Shown: positions 10,451-21,270, counted from the stretch's first letter. The stretch is 64,000 nucleotides of DNA from Lithodes maja (GCA_037953745.1 JBAKBP010000684.1:64501-128500), one strand, 5' to 3'. Made by a program: numbers and translations. The notes: a model not told the origin generated them from the letters alone.

Positions 10451-11165
10451 GATTTACATTATGCGAAGCATGACCTAGTTATACGACGAAATATAAGTAC
10501 GAAGCACCACAGTACCAGTTACTCCCATTAATTTTAGGTCACTTCACTTGATCCTAAAGTTAAGAAAGTGGAGGATCTGATGGGAAGGAATGGAGAGGTG
10601 CTTAGTCGGCCGTTGTCAAAGATACCCAGAGAGAGACTACCTGGTCGGGCTGCTCCGCCCAGAGAGGCGACTACCTGGCCGGGCTGCTCCACCTACAGTA
10701 GAGAGAGACTAAACTGGCCGGGCTCCTGCGGCGACTCGCCCACAACAATTTAGGAGACAAAATTTAGGGGACACAATTTTTAGGAGAGACTACCTGGTCG
10801 GGCTGCTCCCACCCAGAGAGATTTTTGTGGGATTATTTTTGGTGAGGCGTCTGACTGGGGGTGCGACACATTATACGAAGCATGACCTAGGACAGTAGAT
10901 GACGCATGATTAAACAAAGCATGACCTAGCTATACGACGCATTATACGAAACGTGACAGCTAGAGGGAGAGTGTGTACCTCGTCGGAGCACAGCCACCGT
11001 CGCCGTATTCTGTGTGCTTGCTGCACCGTGTTGCCTGTGTTGGTGCATTTAAAGCGTGACCAAATACTTCGATCTGAGAGCTACGACCACCCCAGTCAGA
11101 CAACTCACCAAAAATAAATTCTGCTATACGACTTGAGTTGGCGGTGAATCTTTTTTCTTCGGGAA
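10451..11165 (+). repeat. Satellite unit 5 (recombinant)
   Basis: Begins like unit 4 but near 11048 jumps inside the hairpin segment to the TACTTCGATC...GAGTTGG segment of units 2 and 3, so it is a hybrid monomer. Confidence 0.65.
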
Positions 11166-11276
11166 AGGGTGAGATTTGTGCTGGAGATTGACGGTAGCTC
11201 CACTTTTTGCAGAAGAGTGACGAGAATTGGCCCAGTGTAATACCCTCTTAATGTAATTAAAAATTAAGCACCTCTC

Positions 11277-11488
11277 CATCCCTTCCCATCAGATCCTCCA
11301 CTTTCTTAACTTTAGCATCAAGTGAAATGACCTAAAATTAATGGGAGTAACTGGCACTGTGGTGCTTCGTACTTATAATTCGTCGTATAGCTAGGTCATC
11401 TATCTATCTATCTATCTATCTATCTATATGCTCAGGTCCAATCCCCATTTTGGGGCTAGCTAGGTCATGCTTCGTATAATGTAAATCA
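11277..11488 (-). repeat. Inverted satellite unit, interrupted
   Basis: Reverse-orientation copy of the GAAGCACCAC...GATCTGATGGG block, broken at 11398-11454 by a CTAT microsatellite and short unique DNA, then ending at GTAAATC (11488). The rest of this unit resumes at 19076, so about 7.6 kb of LINE sequence sits inside it. Confidence 0.65.
11398..11428 (+). repeat. (CTAT)n microsatellite
   Basis: About seven TATC units. The same tetranucleotide is the RTE LINE tail elsewhere in the window (complement of GATA), so this may mark a lost RTE end. Confidence 0.7.
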
Positions 11489-11497
11489 CTGGTCGCG

Positions 11498-12043
11498 ATG
11501 GCGCTAGGGTTGAAGGGCGTGAGCGAAGCTCTCTCCCTGTGTATCATCCTTCTCAACATCCAGAGGGGATGTGCCGATATACAGGTGCAGAGGGGACCGG
11601 TAGTGTACCAGGTCAACACTAAGCAAGTATTGAGGGACCTCATCACACAGAAATCACACACAAGTGAAATCTTTGTCACCATTCCTGCCTGGGCATCTAC
11701 ATATCTCGGTAAGCCGCAGCGTCTTAGCAAACAGTCTGGAACAACCTCGCTACATCACCTATTGTGCTACACTCTAATTAGCTGTGGAGACATAGAGACC
11801 AACCCAGGCCCCAGCTCAACGTTGAAGAAACCTCACCACAAATCAAGTAAGGCAGACACCGACATTTCAACAGTCCCTAGCAGTAAAATTCGTTATAACA
11901 AACTGGGCAAGCAGGCACCCCAGTCTCCCGTTACGCTTCAACTCCCAACCAAGACCGCAGGGCAACCGCCAGCACAGTGCCAACACTCTACCTACTCAAC
12001 ATTGACGGATAGTGTAGGTCATCACTACCACAGCTATCGGTGA
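11498..12043 (+). CDS. LINE ORF1 with 2A ribosome-skipping motif
   Basis: ATG at 11498, 181 codons. Residues 10-26 are hydrophobic (ALSLCIILLN), which could act as a signal or membrane segment. Residues 97-105 are GDIETNPGP (11786-11812), a perfect match to the 2A consensus D-x-E-x-N-P-G|P, with the separation expected between G104 and P105. The 2A is preceded by LLCYTLISC, the usual kind of helical context. Downstream is a Lys/Ser/Pro/Thr-rich, probably disordered tail. Such 2A motifs near the start are known from APE-type LINEs; here the RT downstream looks RLE-type. The link to the RT is inferred from adjacency. Confidence 0.6.
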   Translation: MALGLKGVSEALSLCIILLNIQRGCADIQVQRGPVVYQVNTKQVLRDLITQKSHTSEIFVTIPAWASTYLGKPQRLSKQSGTTSLHHLLCYTLISCGDIETNPGPSSTLKKPHHKSSKADTDISTVPSSKIRYNKLGKQAPQSPVTLQLPTKTAGQPPAQCQHSTYSTLTDSVGHHYHSYR

Positions 12044-12365
12044 CCCAAGTAACACAACAATGCAACCAGAACCAAAAAAACAGGAAGCTCTAGCAAACAC
12101 ATCGACAATGAAGTAACAGCAACGATCAAGAAAGACAAGAGAAACCCCCACCCCCCACAACACAACAAATCAACCAAACCTGCTACAACACAACCCAACA
12201 CTATCGGCAACCCAGGTAGCTCAACATGCAACCAGAACAGCTAAAAAAGAAGGGATCAGTCACAACAGCATCAACAATAAAGCAGCAACAACGGCCAAGA
12301 ACAAGGACATCAACGAAAGAATTCGCGAAAATGTTCCGGCTGTCTTAGATCTATTAATTTATCTT
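12044..12365 (+). other. AAC/CAA-rich linker between ORF1 and RT region
   Basis: Low-complexity coding-like stretch rich in CAA/ACA/AAC triplets, broken by stops in every frame. Two passages repeat each other with CAACCAGAAC and ATCGGCAACCC, so there is an internal duplication. Probably a decayed Gln/Thr/Asn-rich disordered linker. Confidence 0.4.
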
Positions 12366-12947
12366 GTGCTAAGCTGGCAAAGAAAACATCAGGAAAACAA
12401 CCAAACTGGAAACCGGCAACACCGGTCGCCGGACTTGACCCAACTTGTGACCAAATGGAAAGCGCGGTTCCAGGTCCTTGCCCGGGTACCTAAAGGAGCC
12501 AGAATCCAAGTGGCGGAGGCCCTTACAACCATCATAAAGCAGGCCCTACAGCTCAAGACACCCCTCGCATGGGCACGGCTCCTGGGTTTCTCCTATGGGG
12601 CCCTCCGAAAACCACCCAGAACCAACATACAAGACCATCTTCAGGTTTCACTAGCCACCAGAGTGAAACGTCAAGTAGCACAGTATATGGATGGAAACAA
12701 ACTGGTGGAACCCCCCGAACAGCAACCAAACAGGGCCCAGAAGCAACAGGACAAGGAAGAGGAAGAGGCTGAACAGCTACGTAAGAGGGTCGAGGCGATG
12801 CTGGCAGATAGTGACATCAAAGGGGCCGTCAGACTGTTGTCCTCTTCAGAAGGTTTTGCTGGTCAAGGCACCGAAGTTGTTGAAGCCCTACAAGAAAAGC
12901 ACCCACCTACACCTAGGGACCTAAACCTCCCCCCCTGCCCCAAATGA
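12366..12947 (+). pseudogene. N-terminal region of the RLE-type LINE polyprotein
   Basis: 193 codons with TKWKARFQVLARVPKGARIQ and a later WARLLGFSYGALRKPP block, as found upstream of RT in this LINE type, then an acidic coiled-coil stretch (EEEEAEQLRKRVEAML). It ends at a TGA because of a one-base shift in the C-rich run at about 12930-12942. One frame over, the text passes straight into the RT region. Confidence 0.55.
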
Positions 12948-12951
12948 CCAG

Positions 12952-15189
12952 ATGCGCCAACCTTTAGTTGTCACGAAGGAGCAGGTGGTTGCCGCAGTGA
13001 CTTCATTCCCAGCAGGCTCAGCCGCGGGCCCAGATGGTATCCGACCCGCCCACCTCAAAGGCCTCTTGGGTCAGGGATCAGGAGCTGCTGGGGAGGCACT
13101 CTTGGAAACCCTCACCAAATTCATCAACATGGTTTTAAGAGGGGAAGTACCCGACTGTGCCACACCCCTATTTTTTGGGGCATCACTCTGTGCACTGGCA
13201 AAAAAAGATGGCGGTGTGCGCCCAATAGCAGTAGGGAACACCTTCCGCCGCCTTGCCACAAAGGTGGGTTTGAAACCACTCTCGAATGGCCTAGGTCAAC
13301 ACTTAAGACCAGTTCAACTAGGTTTTGGAACTCCAGGGGGGTGAGAAGCTGCTGTACACGCAACCCGCACCTACCTCAGCCAAGCCCAAGAAAAACGAGT
13401 GCTTCTAAAGATTGACATGCGGAACGCATTCAACAGCATTCGCAGGGATGTCTTCCTCCGTGCAGCTCAAGAACACATCCCCACTCTGTACCCCCTACTT
13501 TGGCAGGCTTATTCAAAACCTTCAATCCTGATTTTTGGCGAGACAGTAATCCCATCAGCGACCGGGTTACAGCAGGGAGATCCAGGTGGTCCTGCTCTTT
13601 TCTCAATAGGGGTGGATGCAGCAGCTAACAAAGTAAGGTCAGAACTGAATGTATGGTACCTGGACGATGCAACCTTGGGTGGGTCAGTAGAGAACGTTCT
13701 AACCGACCTAAATAACATCGTAACTGACCTCGGCCAGGCTGGGCTAGTGATAAATGACACCAAATGTGAACTTGTCCTCCTCAACCACACACGTGAACAA
13801 GGAGAAGAGACTCAGGCCCTGTTTCGAGGCATACTGCCAGATGTAAAGATCCTTCAGGAGCACCAGCAAACCCTATTAGGTTCCCCACTAACTCTGGCAG
13901 CAATCCCACCAGCACTTCAAGTTAAAAAGGAGGAGCTTCAACGTCTCGTGAGTCGCCTGATACACATCGATGCCCACTCAGCTCTGGCCCTTCTCAAGAA
14001 CTGTTTCTCCATCGCAAAACTCCAATACCTCCTGCGCACATCGATGACTTACACGAACAATGGTGGCCTCCAAGAATTAGACAGCATAATCCGAGAAGCA
14101 GTGACCAGCATCACCAACGTGGAATTTAAAGAACGGACCTGGACACAAGCCACCCTTCCTGTCCGCCTCGGGGGCTTGGGCATACGGAGAGCCTCGGATA
14201 TTGCCTCCCCAGCCTTTATCTCTTCCCTCATCGCGACCAACGACCTTGTAGTGTCCATCCTTTCTTCTCAACCCGGAATGACACTTAATTGTGACGTAAC
14301 AGCAGCGATTAACACCTGGAAGGAAAGTACAGGAGTAGAGGAGGAGCCTCAGGGTACCTAGCCCAGGAGCAAGCAGAAAGCGTGGGATACCATCTCGGCG
14401 AAGAAAATTCAAGAAAATCTCCTAACCAATGCAGACCAGGTTGCAAAAGCACGCCTCCAGGCAGCCGCCCGTTCGGAGAGTGGCTTGTGGTTACACGCCA
14501 TCCCCATCCCACCTCTTGGAACTCACTTGGATGCTGAAGTGCTCCGGGTTACCATCGCGCTCAGAGTGGGTGTGGCAGTTTGTCACCCACACACTTGCAA
14601 GTGCGGTAGGGGGATGGATGCTCAAGGTCACCATGCCTTGTCATGTAATTACAACGCAGGCCGCCTGCCAAGACACTCTGCACTAAATGATGTCATAAAA
14701 CGGGCCCTGCAGAGTGCTAACCGTGCATCAATCCTCGAACCACATGGACTTCACAGAGAAGACGGCAGACGGCCAGATGGGATGACCACTTTCCCTTACA
14801 AGAATGGCCGGTGCCTCGTGTGGGATGCCACATGTGTTGACACTTTCTCCACAACCAACATCGCCAGAAACGCCGACGAAGCAGGTGAAGCCGCCCGGAT
14901 AGCAGAAAATAAAAAGCGAGAAAAATATCAAGCCATCGCCAGAAATCATCAGTTCGAGCCCCTGGCATTCGAAACTTCAGGAGTCTTCGGCCCTACCACC
15001 CTTAAGATGGTGAATGAAATAGGCCGTAAAATCAGAGAAGTTTCAGGAGAACCCCGGGAAACCCTCTGGCTCAAGCAAAGACTAGGGATGGCTATCCTCC
15101 GGGGCAATGCCACCAGCGTCATGAGCTCAGTTCGACTGGACTGGGTCATGCCACTGTGTGAGGCCCGGGCAGGAGTGGTGTATCCGTAG
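12952..15189 (+). pseudogene. Reverse transcriptase plus RLE-like endonuclease
   Basis: One frame with two stops: TGA at 13342-13344 and TAG at 14359-14361. RT motifs: AAGPDGIRPAHLKGLL (12.95-13.06 kb), motif A KIDMRNAFNSIRRD, motif B GLQQGDPGGPALF, motif C WYLDDAT (about 13655). The C-terminal part has CKCGRGMDAQGHHALSC, a CCHC-type knuckle, then RPDG and LVWDATCVDTF, matching the PD...D core of a restriction-like endonuclease. This C-terminal layout is that of RLE-type LINEs rather than APE-type. With three lesions the copy is dead. Confidence 0.65.
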
Positions 15190-15601
15190 TCTTTCCACAG
15201 TAGGGTAAAACAAAACATAAACTTTATTTGTATGTAACATGTGTGATGCACATAAATAAAAGGGGGATGTGTCGGATGGTTGAAAGCCACAGTTGCTCGC
15301 GCGTTTGGGGCTAGCAACACGTATTATGAAAAACATGTATCCTCCTTCATTCACTGTCCCAACCATCACTCACTCAACCCCACAATTTGCCGGAGAATAA
15401 CAGGTTTTTCACAATACGTAGACGGAGGTCTTTAAAAAAAAAAAAGGACATCAAACAACAAATACAGGTAGGGGTGGGAGGGGGGCAAGGGGGTGCCACA
15501 ACCTGTCCCCATCTCACGTACTCACGCGCTCACACCCCAGCAGCCGCTCACGGCGCTCAGCTGATCACCACACCGCCAGACGTACGAGGAACAGTAACAG
15601 G

Positions 15602-16531
15602 AAAATATGTATAGTGTGCGATATTGGATTCAACAAAAGGTGTACAACTTCACGATGTAGTAGTTGTAATGAAACAGTACACGATCGATGTACTTACGTT
15701 ACTAGCAGAAAAGAAGTGGAATGCGATAAATGTAGGGAAGTAGCTATTAAAGGTCCTAAAATAATTTGTGAAATATGTGAATCACTCATAACAAGAAAAC
15801 AAAGGATCCTAAACAGTGTTAAGTGTAAAACTGTAGCTCACATGAAGTGCATCTCTAAGAAGACCAACAGTGAAGAACGGGAATTCCTATGCAACATGTG
15901 TGCCTTGCATTCATTACCGAATATTAATGTAAATGAACCAATTAATATTAACAACTCAGAACCCAGCCAGGACACATTCAAAATCAAAGATGAATACAGA
16001 GTGTTCACCAACAAAGGGCTCCATCTTATCCACATTAACGCCAGATCAATGTACCATAAATTGTCAGAAATAAACCTGTTAGCTAATAAGGCCAAAGCTT
16101 CAATAATTGCAATCACAGAAACCTGGCGGGATTCAAGTATAAACGATGGTGAAATATACATTCAAAGTTTCAATATGGTTAGGAATGATCGCAATAGGCA
16201 TGGGGGAGGAGTATGTCTGCATGTAAAAAACAACCTCACACACACAACTAGGACCGACCTCCATGTAGAAAATCACGAAGCTCTGTGGATCGACCTACAC
16301 CTGCCGAGGACAAGACCCATCACAATTGGGGTATGCTATAGGCCACCAGACGACACACAATTCTTGACCAAATGTGAACGAACTTTGTCATCGCTAGACC
16401 CTCGGAATGAATCCATCATACTAGGGGATTTTAACCTGTGTTACAAACAACGAAATAATAGGCTTGTACGAGAATATAGGCATATAATTACTGACAATGC
16501 ACAACACGGAAAACCACAAAAATTACCCTAG
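15602..16531 (+). pseudogene. PHD-like zinc finger plus APE endonuclease (family F)
   Basis: No ATG is seen at the front. Cys-rich start (CIVCD, CTTSRCSSCNETVHDRC, then CEICE and CNMC), a PHD-like pattern, then the APE domain: LHLIHINARSMYHKL, ITETW (catalytic Glu), GGGVCLHVK, CYRPP and IILGDFN. The SDH block that closes APE domains is missing: after GDFN only about 25 residues remain before the RT leader, so about 200 bp have been deleted. The frame ends at TAG 16529-16531; the RT leader continues one frame over. Confidence 0.6.
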
Positions 16532-18153
16532 AGAATCACAAGGTTATCAAAACAAGGTCACTCAGAAACTACAATAAAGAAACATTTCTGGACATTTTAT
16601 GGAATACAGACTGGTCTCCAGTGTTTGGAAGTACAAACGTTAATGACGCATGGGTTGGCTTCAGAACCATCATCACAAACATCCTAGACGAAATAGCTCC
16701 TCTGAAAGACATACGAATTAAAGCAAGGTCAGACCCATGGATCAACAATGACATACTACACCATCTGGACCACACAGACAATCTGTTAAAAAAGCTAGCG
16801 AAACATAGACAGGATCAAGGTCTGAAACATGAGTTCATCAGGGCCAGGAATAAACTAAGTAGGAAAATAAAATCAGCGAAAACTAATTATTTTCACAATA
16901 AGGCAGAGGAATATCAGAATAACCCAAAGAAACTATGGAGTCACCTAAAAACAACAGGCTACAGCAACAAGACAAGGGATTCGTCTAACACTAATATTGC
17001 TCTCACCATTAATGATCAGGTTTGCCACGATAAACGACAAATTTCAACCTACTTCAACTCCTTCTTCACTTCCATAGCAAACACACTTGCACAGAACCTA
17101 CCTCAACCTCTCAATAAATACACGACAACAACGGCCACCTTTCGACATTTCTACAGAGATAAAGACATGCACCCGAACACATTTGGATTGCAAAATGTTA
17201 CACCAAAATACACTTTTGACGAGCTGTCTAACCTAAATGTACATAAAAGCACAGGACCAGACAAAATTCCTGCCAAATTTCTACGAGATGGAGCCATTGG
17301 TATAGCAGGCCCCCTAACCCACATCATCAACTTGTCAATTAACACCAACACTGTACCTGCTGAAATGAAGGAAGCTATTGTAACCCCTCTATTCAAGAAA
17401 GGAAATAAACTAGAAGTTGGCAACTACAGACCAGTTAGCATATTAAGTATTGTATCTAAAATCCTTGAAAGAGCGGTATACACCCAAATTGAACACTACC
17501 TCAAACAAAATTATTTATTCTATAAGTTTCAATCAGGTTTCAGATGCATGTACTCGACAGACTCCTGTCTTATCCACTTAGCGGATCACATTCGTAAAGA
17601 AATTTCTAAAGGTAACTACACCAGTATGGTTCTTCTTGATCTACAAAAAGCGTTTGACACAGTAGACCATGATATCCTATGTAATATACTACAAGCAATG
17701 GGCATAGGGTCTGTGAACTGGTTTAAATCTTATCTTAGTAGTAGAACCCAAAGAGTCAAAATTGATGATAATATATCTGATCCTATGCCAATTAACTGTG
17801 GCGTCCCGCAGGGAAGCATCCTTGGTCCCTTACTCTTTCTCTGTTATGTGAACGACATGGAACTGGGTGTCTCATGTAAATTATTACTGTATGCAGACGA
17901 CAGCGTGCTTCTGGTTTCAGGAAAAGACCCAATAAGTATTGCCGCTTCACTTTCCAAAGAACTAGAATCATGTAGTGAATGGCTAGTGGACAATAGACTA
18001 TCTCTTCACCTGGGCAAGACGGAAGCCATCTTATGTGGAACAAAACGCAAACTAAAAGACATTGTGGGCTTCTCGGTCAACTGTAATGATATTCCTAAAA
18101 CAACAGTGTCACAAGTTAAATATCTCGGACTAAAACTGGACGCGAGTTTGTAA
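16522..18153 (+). pseudogene. Reverse transcriptase (family F)
   Basis: Open frame with no required ATG. Motifs: STGPDKIPAKFL, VTPLFKKGNKLEVGNYRPVS, motif A VLLDLQKAFDTVDH, motif B CGVPQGSILGPLLFLCYVND, motif C LYADDS, and LGKTEAILCG. Ends LDASL then TAA at 18151-18153. The copy at 23865-24470 shows the protein should continue into SKCRARIKYL, so the TAA is a nonsense change. Copies and extends LINE RNA by target-primed reverse transcription when intact. Confidence 0.65.
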
Positions 18154-18211
18154 GGTGAAACAATTTTGGAATCTATCCTGAGTAAGTGTAAAGCACGTAT
18201 AAAATACCTGT

Positions 18212-18460
18212 AAAATACCAGCCGTCCGGCTGGCTCAGTTGATAGCGTGCCTGATTCCCATCTTGCAGGTCTCCCGTTCAATTCCCGCTCAGATTGAAAA
18301 GTTTTTCTGGGATATAGCCGGCGGTTACCATCTCCCCATGAGCAAGGGGGATGGGTAATGGTCTCTGGTAGACTAAAGAAAGCCAAGCGCTTGTGAATCC
18401 TCGAAGGAGGAGATACGGGCGCTATATAAGTAACCAGACGATTATTATTATTATTATTAT
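18212..18460 (+). mobile_element. tRNA-derived SINE inside LINE F
   Basis: A box TGGCTCAGTTGATAGC at 18231-18246 and B box CCGTTCAATTCCC at 18274-18286, in tRNA spacing, then a body with GCAAGGGGGATGGG and GCGCTATATAAG, and an (ATT)n tail. The flanks AAAATACCTGTA and TAGACAGG join directly in the LINE copy at 24410-24430 (minus strand), so the empty site is visible. No long target duplication can be seen. Confidence 0.75.
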
Positions 18461-18970
18461 AGACAGGTGGTATGCTTGCCCGCGGCGACCAAAAAGACCC
18501 TCTGCCAAGCGCTTGTTCAATGTCATTTTGACTATTCTGTGTCATCCTGGTACTCTGCATCATCTAAATCAGCACAGCACAAACTTCAGGTCACTCAAAA
18601 TAAAATGGTTAGGTTCATGCTGAACCTAGGACCCAGATCACATGTTGGCCAGGAACAACTTCAGTCACTAGGTATGCTCAATGTCTCTGATAGGGCCACC
18701 CAAATCAGGCTCACTAATGCCTTCAAAATTTTCTATGCCAGAGCTCCAGAGTATCTAAAGAATGATTTTGTTAAAGCAAATGAGAGGAGTGGACATAATA
18801 CAAGAAACATGATGTTTAATTTTAAGGTCCCGAGAATCCAAGGACAGGGTAAGCAAACATTCTTCTTCACTGCCATCAAAGACTGGAACCCCAATGGAAA
18901 TACACCTAACGACCTTATTGGACTATCCTTAGTTGGAATTATGCAAGGCTGGTACATGTCATATTTGTAA
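18461..18970 (+). pseudogene. C-terminal domain of LINE F ORF2
   Basis: Resumes the LINE protein after the SINE: CLPAATKKTLCQALVQCHFDYS, QNKMVRFMLNLG, LGMLNVSDR. After KDWN the sequence jumps into the 3' UTR (CCCCAATGGAAAT), while the minus copy at 23865 reads on for about 40 residues. Deletion of about 290 bp with GGAAC/GGACC microhomology at the joint. Confidence 0.6.
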
Positions 18971-19013
18971 CATACAATGTGGTACCAACTCTGTAAATTG
19001 CTAACTGAATAAA

Positions 19014-19014
<1 letters not shown>

Positions 19015-19072
<58 letters not shown>
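19015..19072 (+). repeat. (ATT)n tail of LINE F
   Basis: About 19 ATT units directly after AATAAATATT. Confidence 0.85.
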
Positions 19073-19073
<1 letters not shown>

Positions 19074-19075
19074 GA

Positions 19076-19680
19076 ATCGGAAAATAAAATTGAATTGTTC
19101 ATGTTTTTCTTTTATTTGTCCTTCCTAGTTTTTACAATTTCTTCTCCCCCAGTCAGACGCCTCACCAAAAATAATCCCACAAAAATCTCTCTGGGCAGAG
19201 CAACCCGGCCAGGTAGTCTCTCTCCTATATTAGCTAAAACATCTTTGACTCAGAGAGAGACAGAAAGAGAGACAGACACAGTATGTGAGAGAGAGAGAGA
19301 GAGTTACCCACTCTCCCTCTCGCTGTCACGCTTCGTATAATGCGTCGCACAGGTGCACCAACACAGGCAACACGGCGCAGCAAGCACACATAATACGGCG
19401 GCGTTGGCTGTGCTCCGACGATGTACACACTCTCTCTCTCGCTGTCACGCTTCGTATAATGCGGCGCACAGGTGCACCAACACAGGCAACACGGCGCAGC
19501 TCGCCGTCGTCGAAGTCTTCATCCTAAATTTTGTCTCTCCTAAATTGTTGTGGGTGAGTCGCCCCAGGAGCCCGGCCAGTTAGTCTCTCTCTACTGTAGA
19601 TGGAGCAGCCCGGCCAGGTAGTCGCCTCTCTGGGTGGAGCTGCCCGGCCAGGTAGTCTCTCACCAAGCGTCCTGGCTGCG
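19076..19680 (-). repeat. Satellite in reverse orientation (right half of split unit)
   Basis: Starts GAATCGGAAAATAAAAT, the continuation of the unit cut at 11488, then runs through AAAATTTAGG-type, GACTACCTGG-type and hairpin segments in reverse. A block with GTCACGCTTCGTATAATG and GGTGCACCAACACAGGC occurs twice (19320-19400 and 19440-19500). Confidence 0.65.
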
Positions 19681-19768
19681 TGAGTCTCCGACACAACAAT
19701 AACAACGTCCGACCTTAGCCTATATTGGTCCTTTCACCTATACTGTAATGTATAGCAATAGAGACAAA
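19681..19768. other. Short unique spacer between inverted satellites
   Basis: No feature recognised. Confidence 0.3.
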
Positions 19769-20745
19769 ATTTTAGAGACAATTTTTAGGAGAGACTACCT
19801 GGCCGGGCTGCTCCCACCCAGAGAGATTCTTGTGGGATTATTTTTGGTGAGGCGTCTGACTGGGGGTGCGATACATTATACGAAGCATGACCTAGGACAG
19901 TAGACGACGCATGATTAAACAAAGCATGACCTAGCTATATGACGCATTATACGAAACATGACAGAGAGAGGGAGAGTGTGTACCTCGTCGGAGCACAGCC
20001 ACCGCCGCCGTATGCTGTGTGCTTGCTGCACCGTGTTACCTGTGTTGGTGCACCTGTGCCAACACAGGCACACACGAGACCGTATTTGGCTCCTCGATTG
20101 GGTTATGAAACGATCTTTCGCTCACAAAAATTTAGGAGAGAAGAAATTGTAAAAACTAGGAAGGACAAATAAAAGAAAAACATGAAAAATTCCATTTTAT
20201 TTTCCGATTTACATTATACGAAGCATGACCTAGCTATACGACGAATTATAAGTACGAAGCACCACAGTACCAGTTACTTCCATTAATTTTAGGTCACTTC
20301 ACTTGATCCTAAAGATAAGAGAGTGGAGGATCTGATGGGAGGGGATTGAGAGGTGATTAGTCCGCTGTTGTCAAAGATACCCAGAGAGGCGACTACCTGG
20401 CCGGGCTGCTGCGGCGTCGCCGCTGTGCGGGTCCCTGTCGTGATTTTCACACACAAATCTTTAGGCGATCTTCTGCTGTCCAACGTGAGTTGGTGGAATT
20501 GGGATCGATCGGAAATACTTCGATCCGAGAGCTACGACCACCCCAGTCAGACGACTCACCAAAAATAAATTCTGCTATACGACTTGAGTTGACGGTGAAC
20601 CTTTTTTTCTTCGGGAGGGTCTAAATTTGTGTGTGTGAAAAATTTAAAGAAATCGAGTTGTCAATTATTTTGCCACGACATCTTTCACCCACAAAAAATT
20701 AGGAGAGAAACATTTTAGGAGAGACAAGCACGGGCTTCGCCCTCC
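19769..20745 (+). repeat. Satellite unit, forward orientation
   Basis: Contains the AAAATTTTAGAGAC, TATACGAAGCATGACC, hairpin, GATTTACATTATACG and TTGGGATCGATCGG blocks as in units 2-5. Ends in a GC-rich stretch with CTTCGCCCTCCGGCGCGGG (20730-20790). Confidence 0.7.
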
Positions 20746-20848
20746 GGCGCGGGCTTGGCTTCTGGCGGCGGGCGCCTTCGGCGCTGCTCAAAATGTAAAG
20801 AGAAGGAAATAAAAGGGTGATATCATCATTATTGTTTTATTCATTAAC

Positions 20849-21270
20849 TTAATCTGACAGTTTCGCTTTTCTCCTTGGGGAAGCTCCCAGCATTATTGCA
20901 ATTTCTTGCAGCCTGTTTTCGTCTCTCTTCTCTTGCTCCCTTCGATTGGCTTCGTCTCTCTTCTCTTGCTCACTTCAATTGGCTTCACAACTCTCTTCGA
21001 ATTTGATTCGTAACTTCTCACACTCCACTAGGTGCACGTCCAGTTTTTCCATCGCCATATCAAAGTCTTCAACCAATATCTTGAGTACTGCCGTCATCTC
21101 TTCGGGAGCGAATAGAGCCTCAACTTCAGAGTCACACTGGCCCAAATCTGTATACTTCCGCTGGAGCTCACGGTCGGCCTCAGTGTCTTCTTCTCGAATG
21201 ATGATATTGGTGTCTACTAACCTCTCATACTCTTCCGCTAAATATAGATATACATATTTTCCATAAATTA
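20849..21270 (-). pseudogene. Unknown coiled-coil protein, one stop
   Basis: Minus-strand open text from about 21270 to TAA at 20849: YLAEEYERLVDTNIIIREED..., APEEMTAVLKIL, ECEKLRIKFEES, then TGA at 20975-20977, then two near-identical QEKRDE repeats and a basic end (SPRRKAKLSD). Glu/Lys-rich, probable coiled coil. No ATG at the front, so it is an exon or the 3' part of a gene. Lies between satellite and the hAT-like element; I do not recognise the family. Confidence 0.4.

Larger units (their letters stand above)
11489..15290 (+). mobile_element. RLE-type non-LTR retrotransposon with 2A motif (decayed)
   Basis: Order: ORF1 with a 2A motif (11498-12043), an AAC-rich linker (12044-12365), RT N-terminal region, RT, zinc knuckle and a PD-D-type endonuclease look-alike at the C-terminus (to 15189). 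No APE endonuclease is seen. The coding region has one frameshift near 12940 and two in-frame stops. The 3' boundary is uncertain, after AATAAA-containing sequence at 15255-15262. Confidence 0.65.
15291..19072 (+). mobile_element. CR1/Jockey-like LINE (family F), damaged
   Basis: Zinc-finger/APE region (15.6-16.5 kb), RT (16.5-18.15 kb), C-terminal domain (18.46-18.97 kb) and 3' end AAATTGCTAACTGAATAAA followed by (ATT)n to 19072. The 5' edge is not sharp. Damage: a deletion removing the end of the endonuclease, a stop at 18151, a SINE at 18212-18460 and a deletion of about 290 bp near 18890 compared with the copy at 23557-24470. A second copy and fragments of this family lie elsewhere in the window. 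Confidence 0.65.

Noticed and set aside
6973..11165. CRISPR-like array
   Set aside because: Repeats are hundreds of bases long, with no regular spacers; eukaryotic satellite.
11498..12043. 2A motif as a sign of an RNA virus insertion
   Set aside because: The following sequence is LINE-type RT, not a viral polymerase or capsid.
18006..18563. 185-codon minus-strand ORF
   Set aside because: Opposite strand of LINE F RT and the SINE; shadow.
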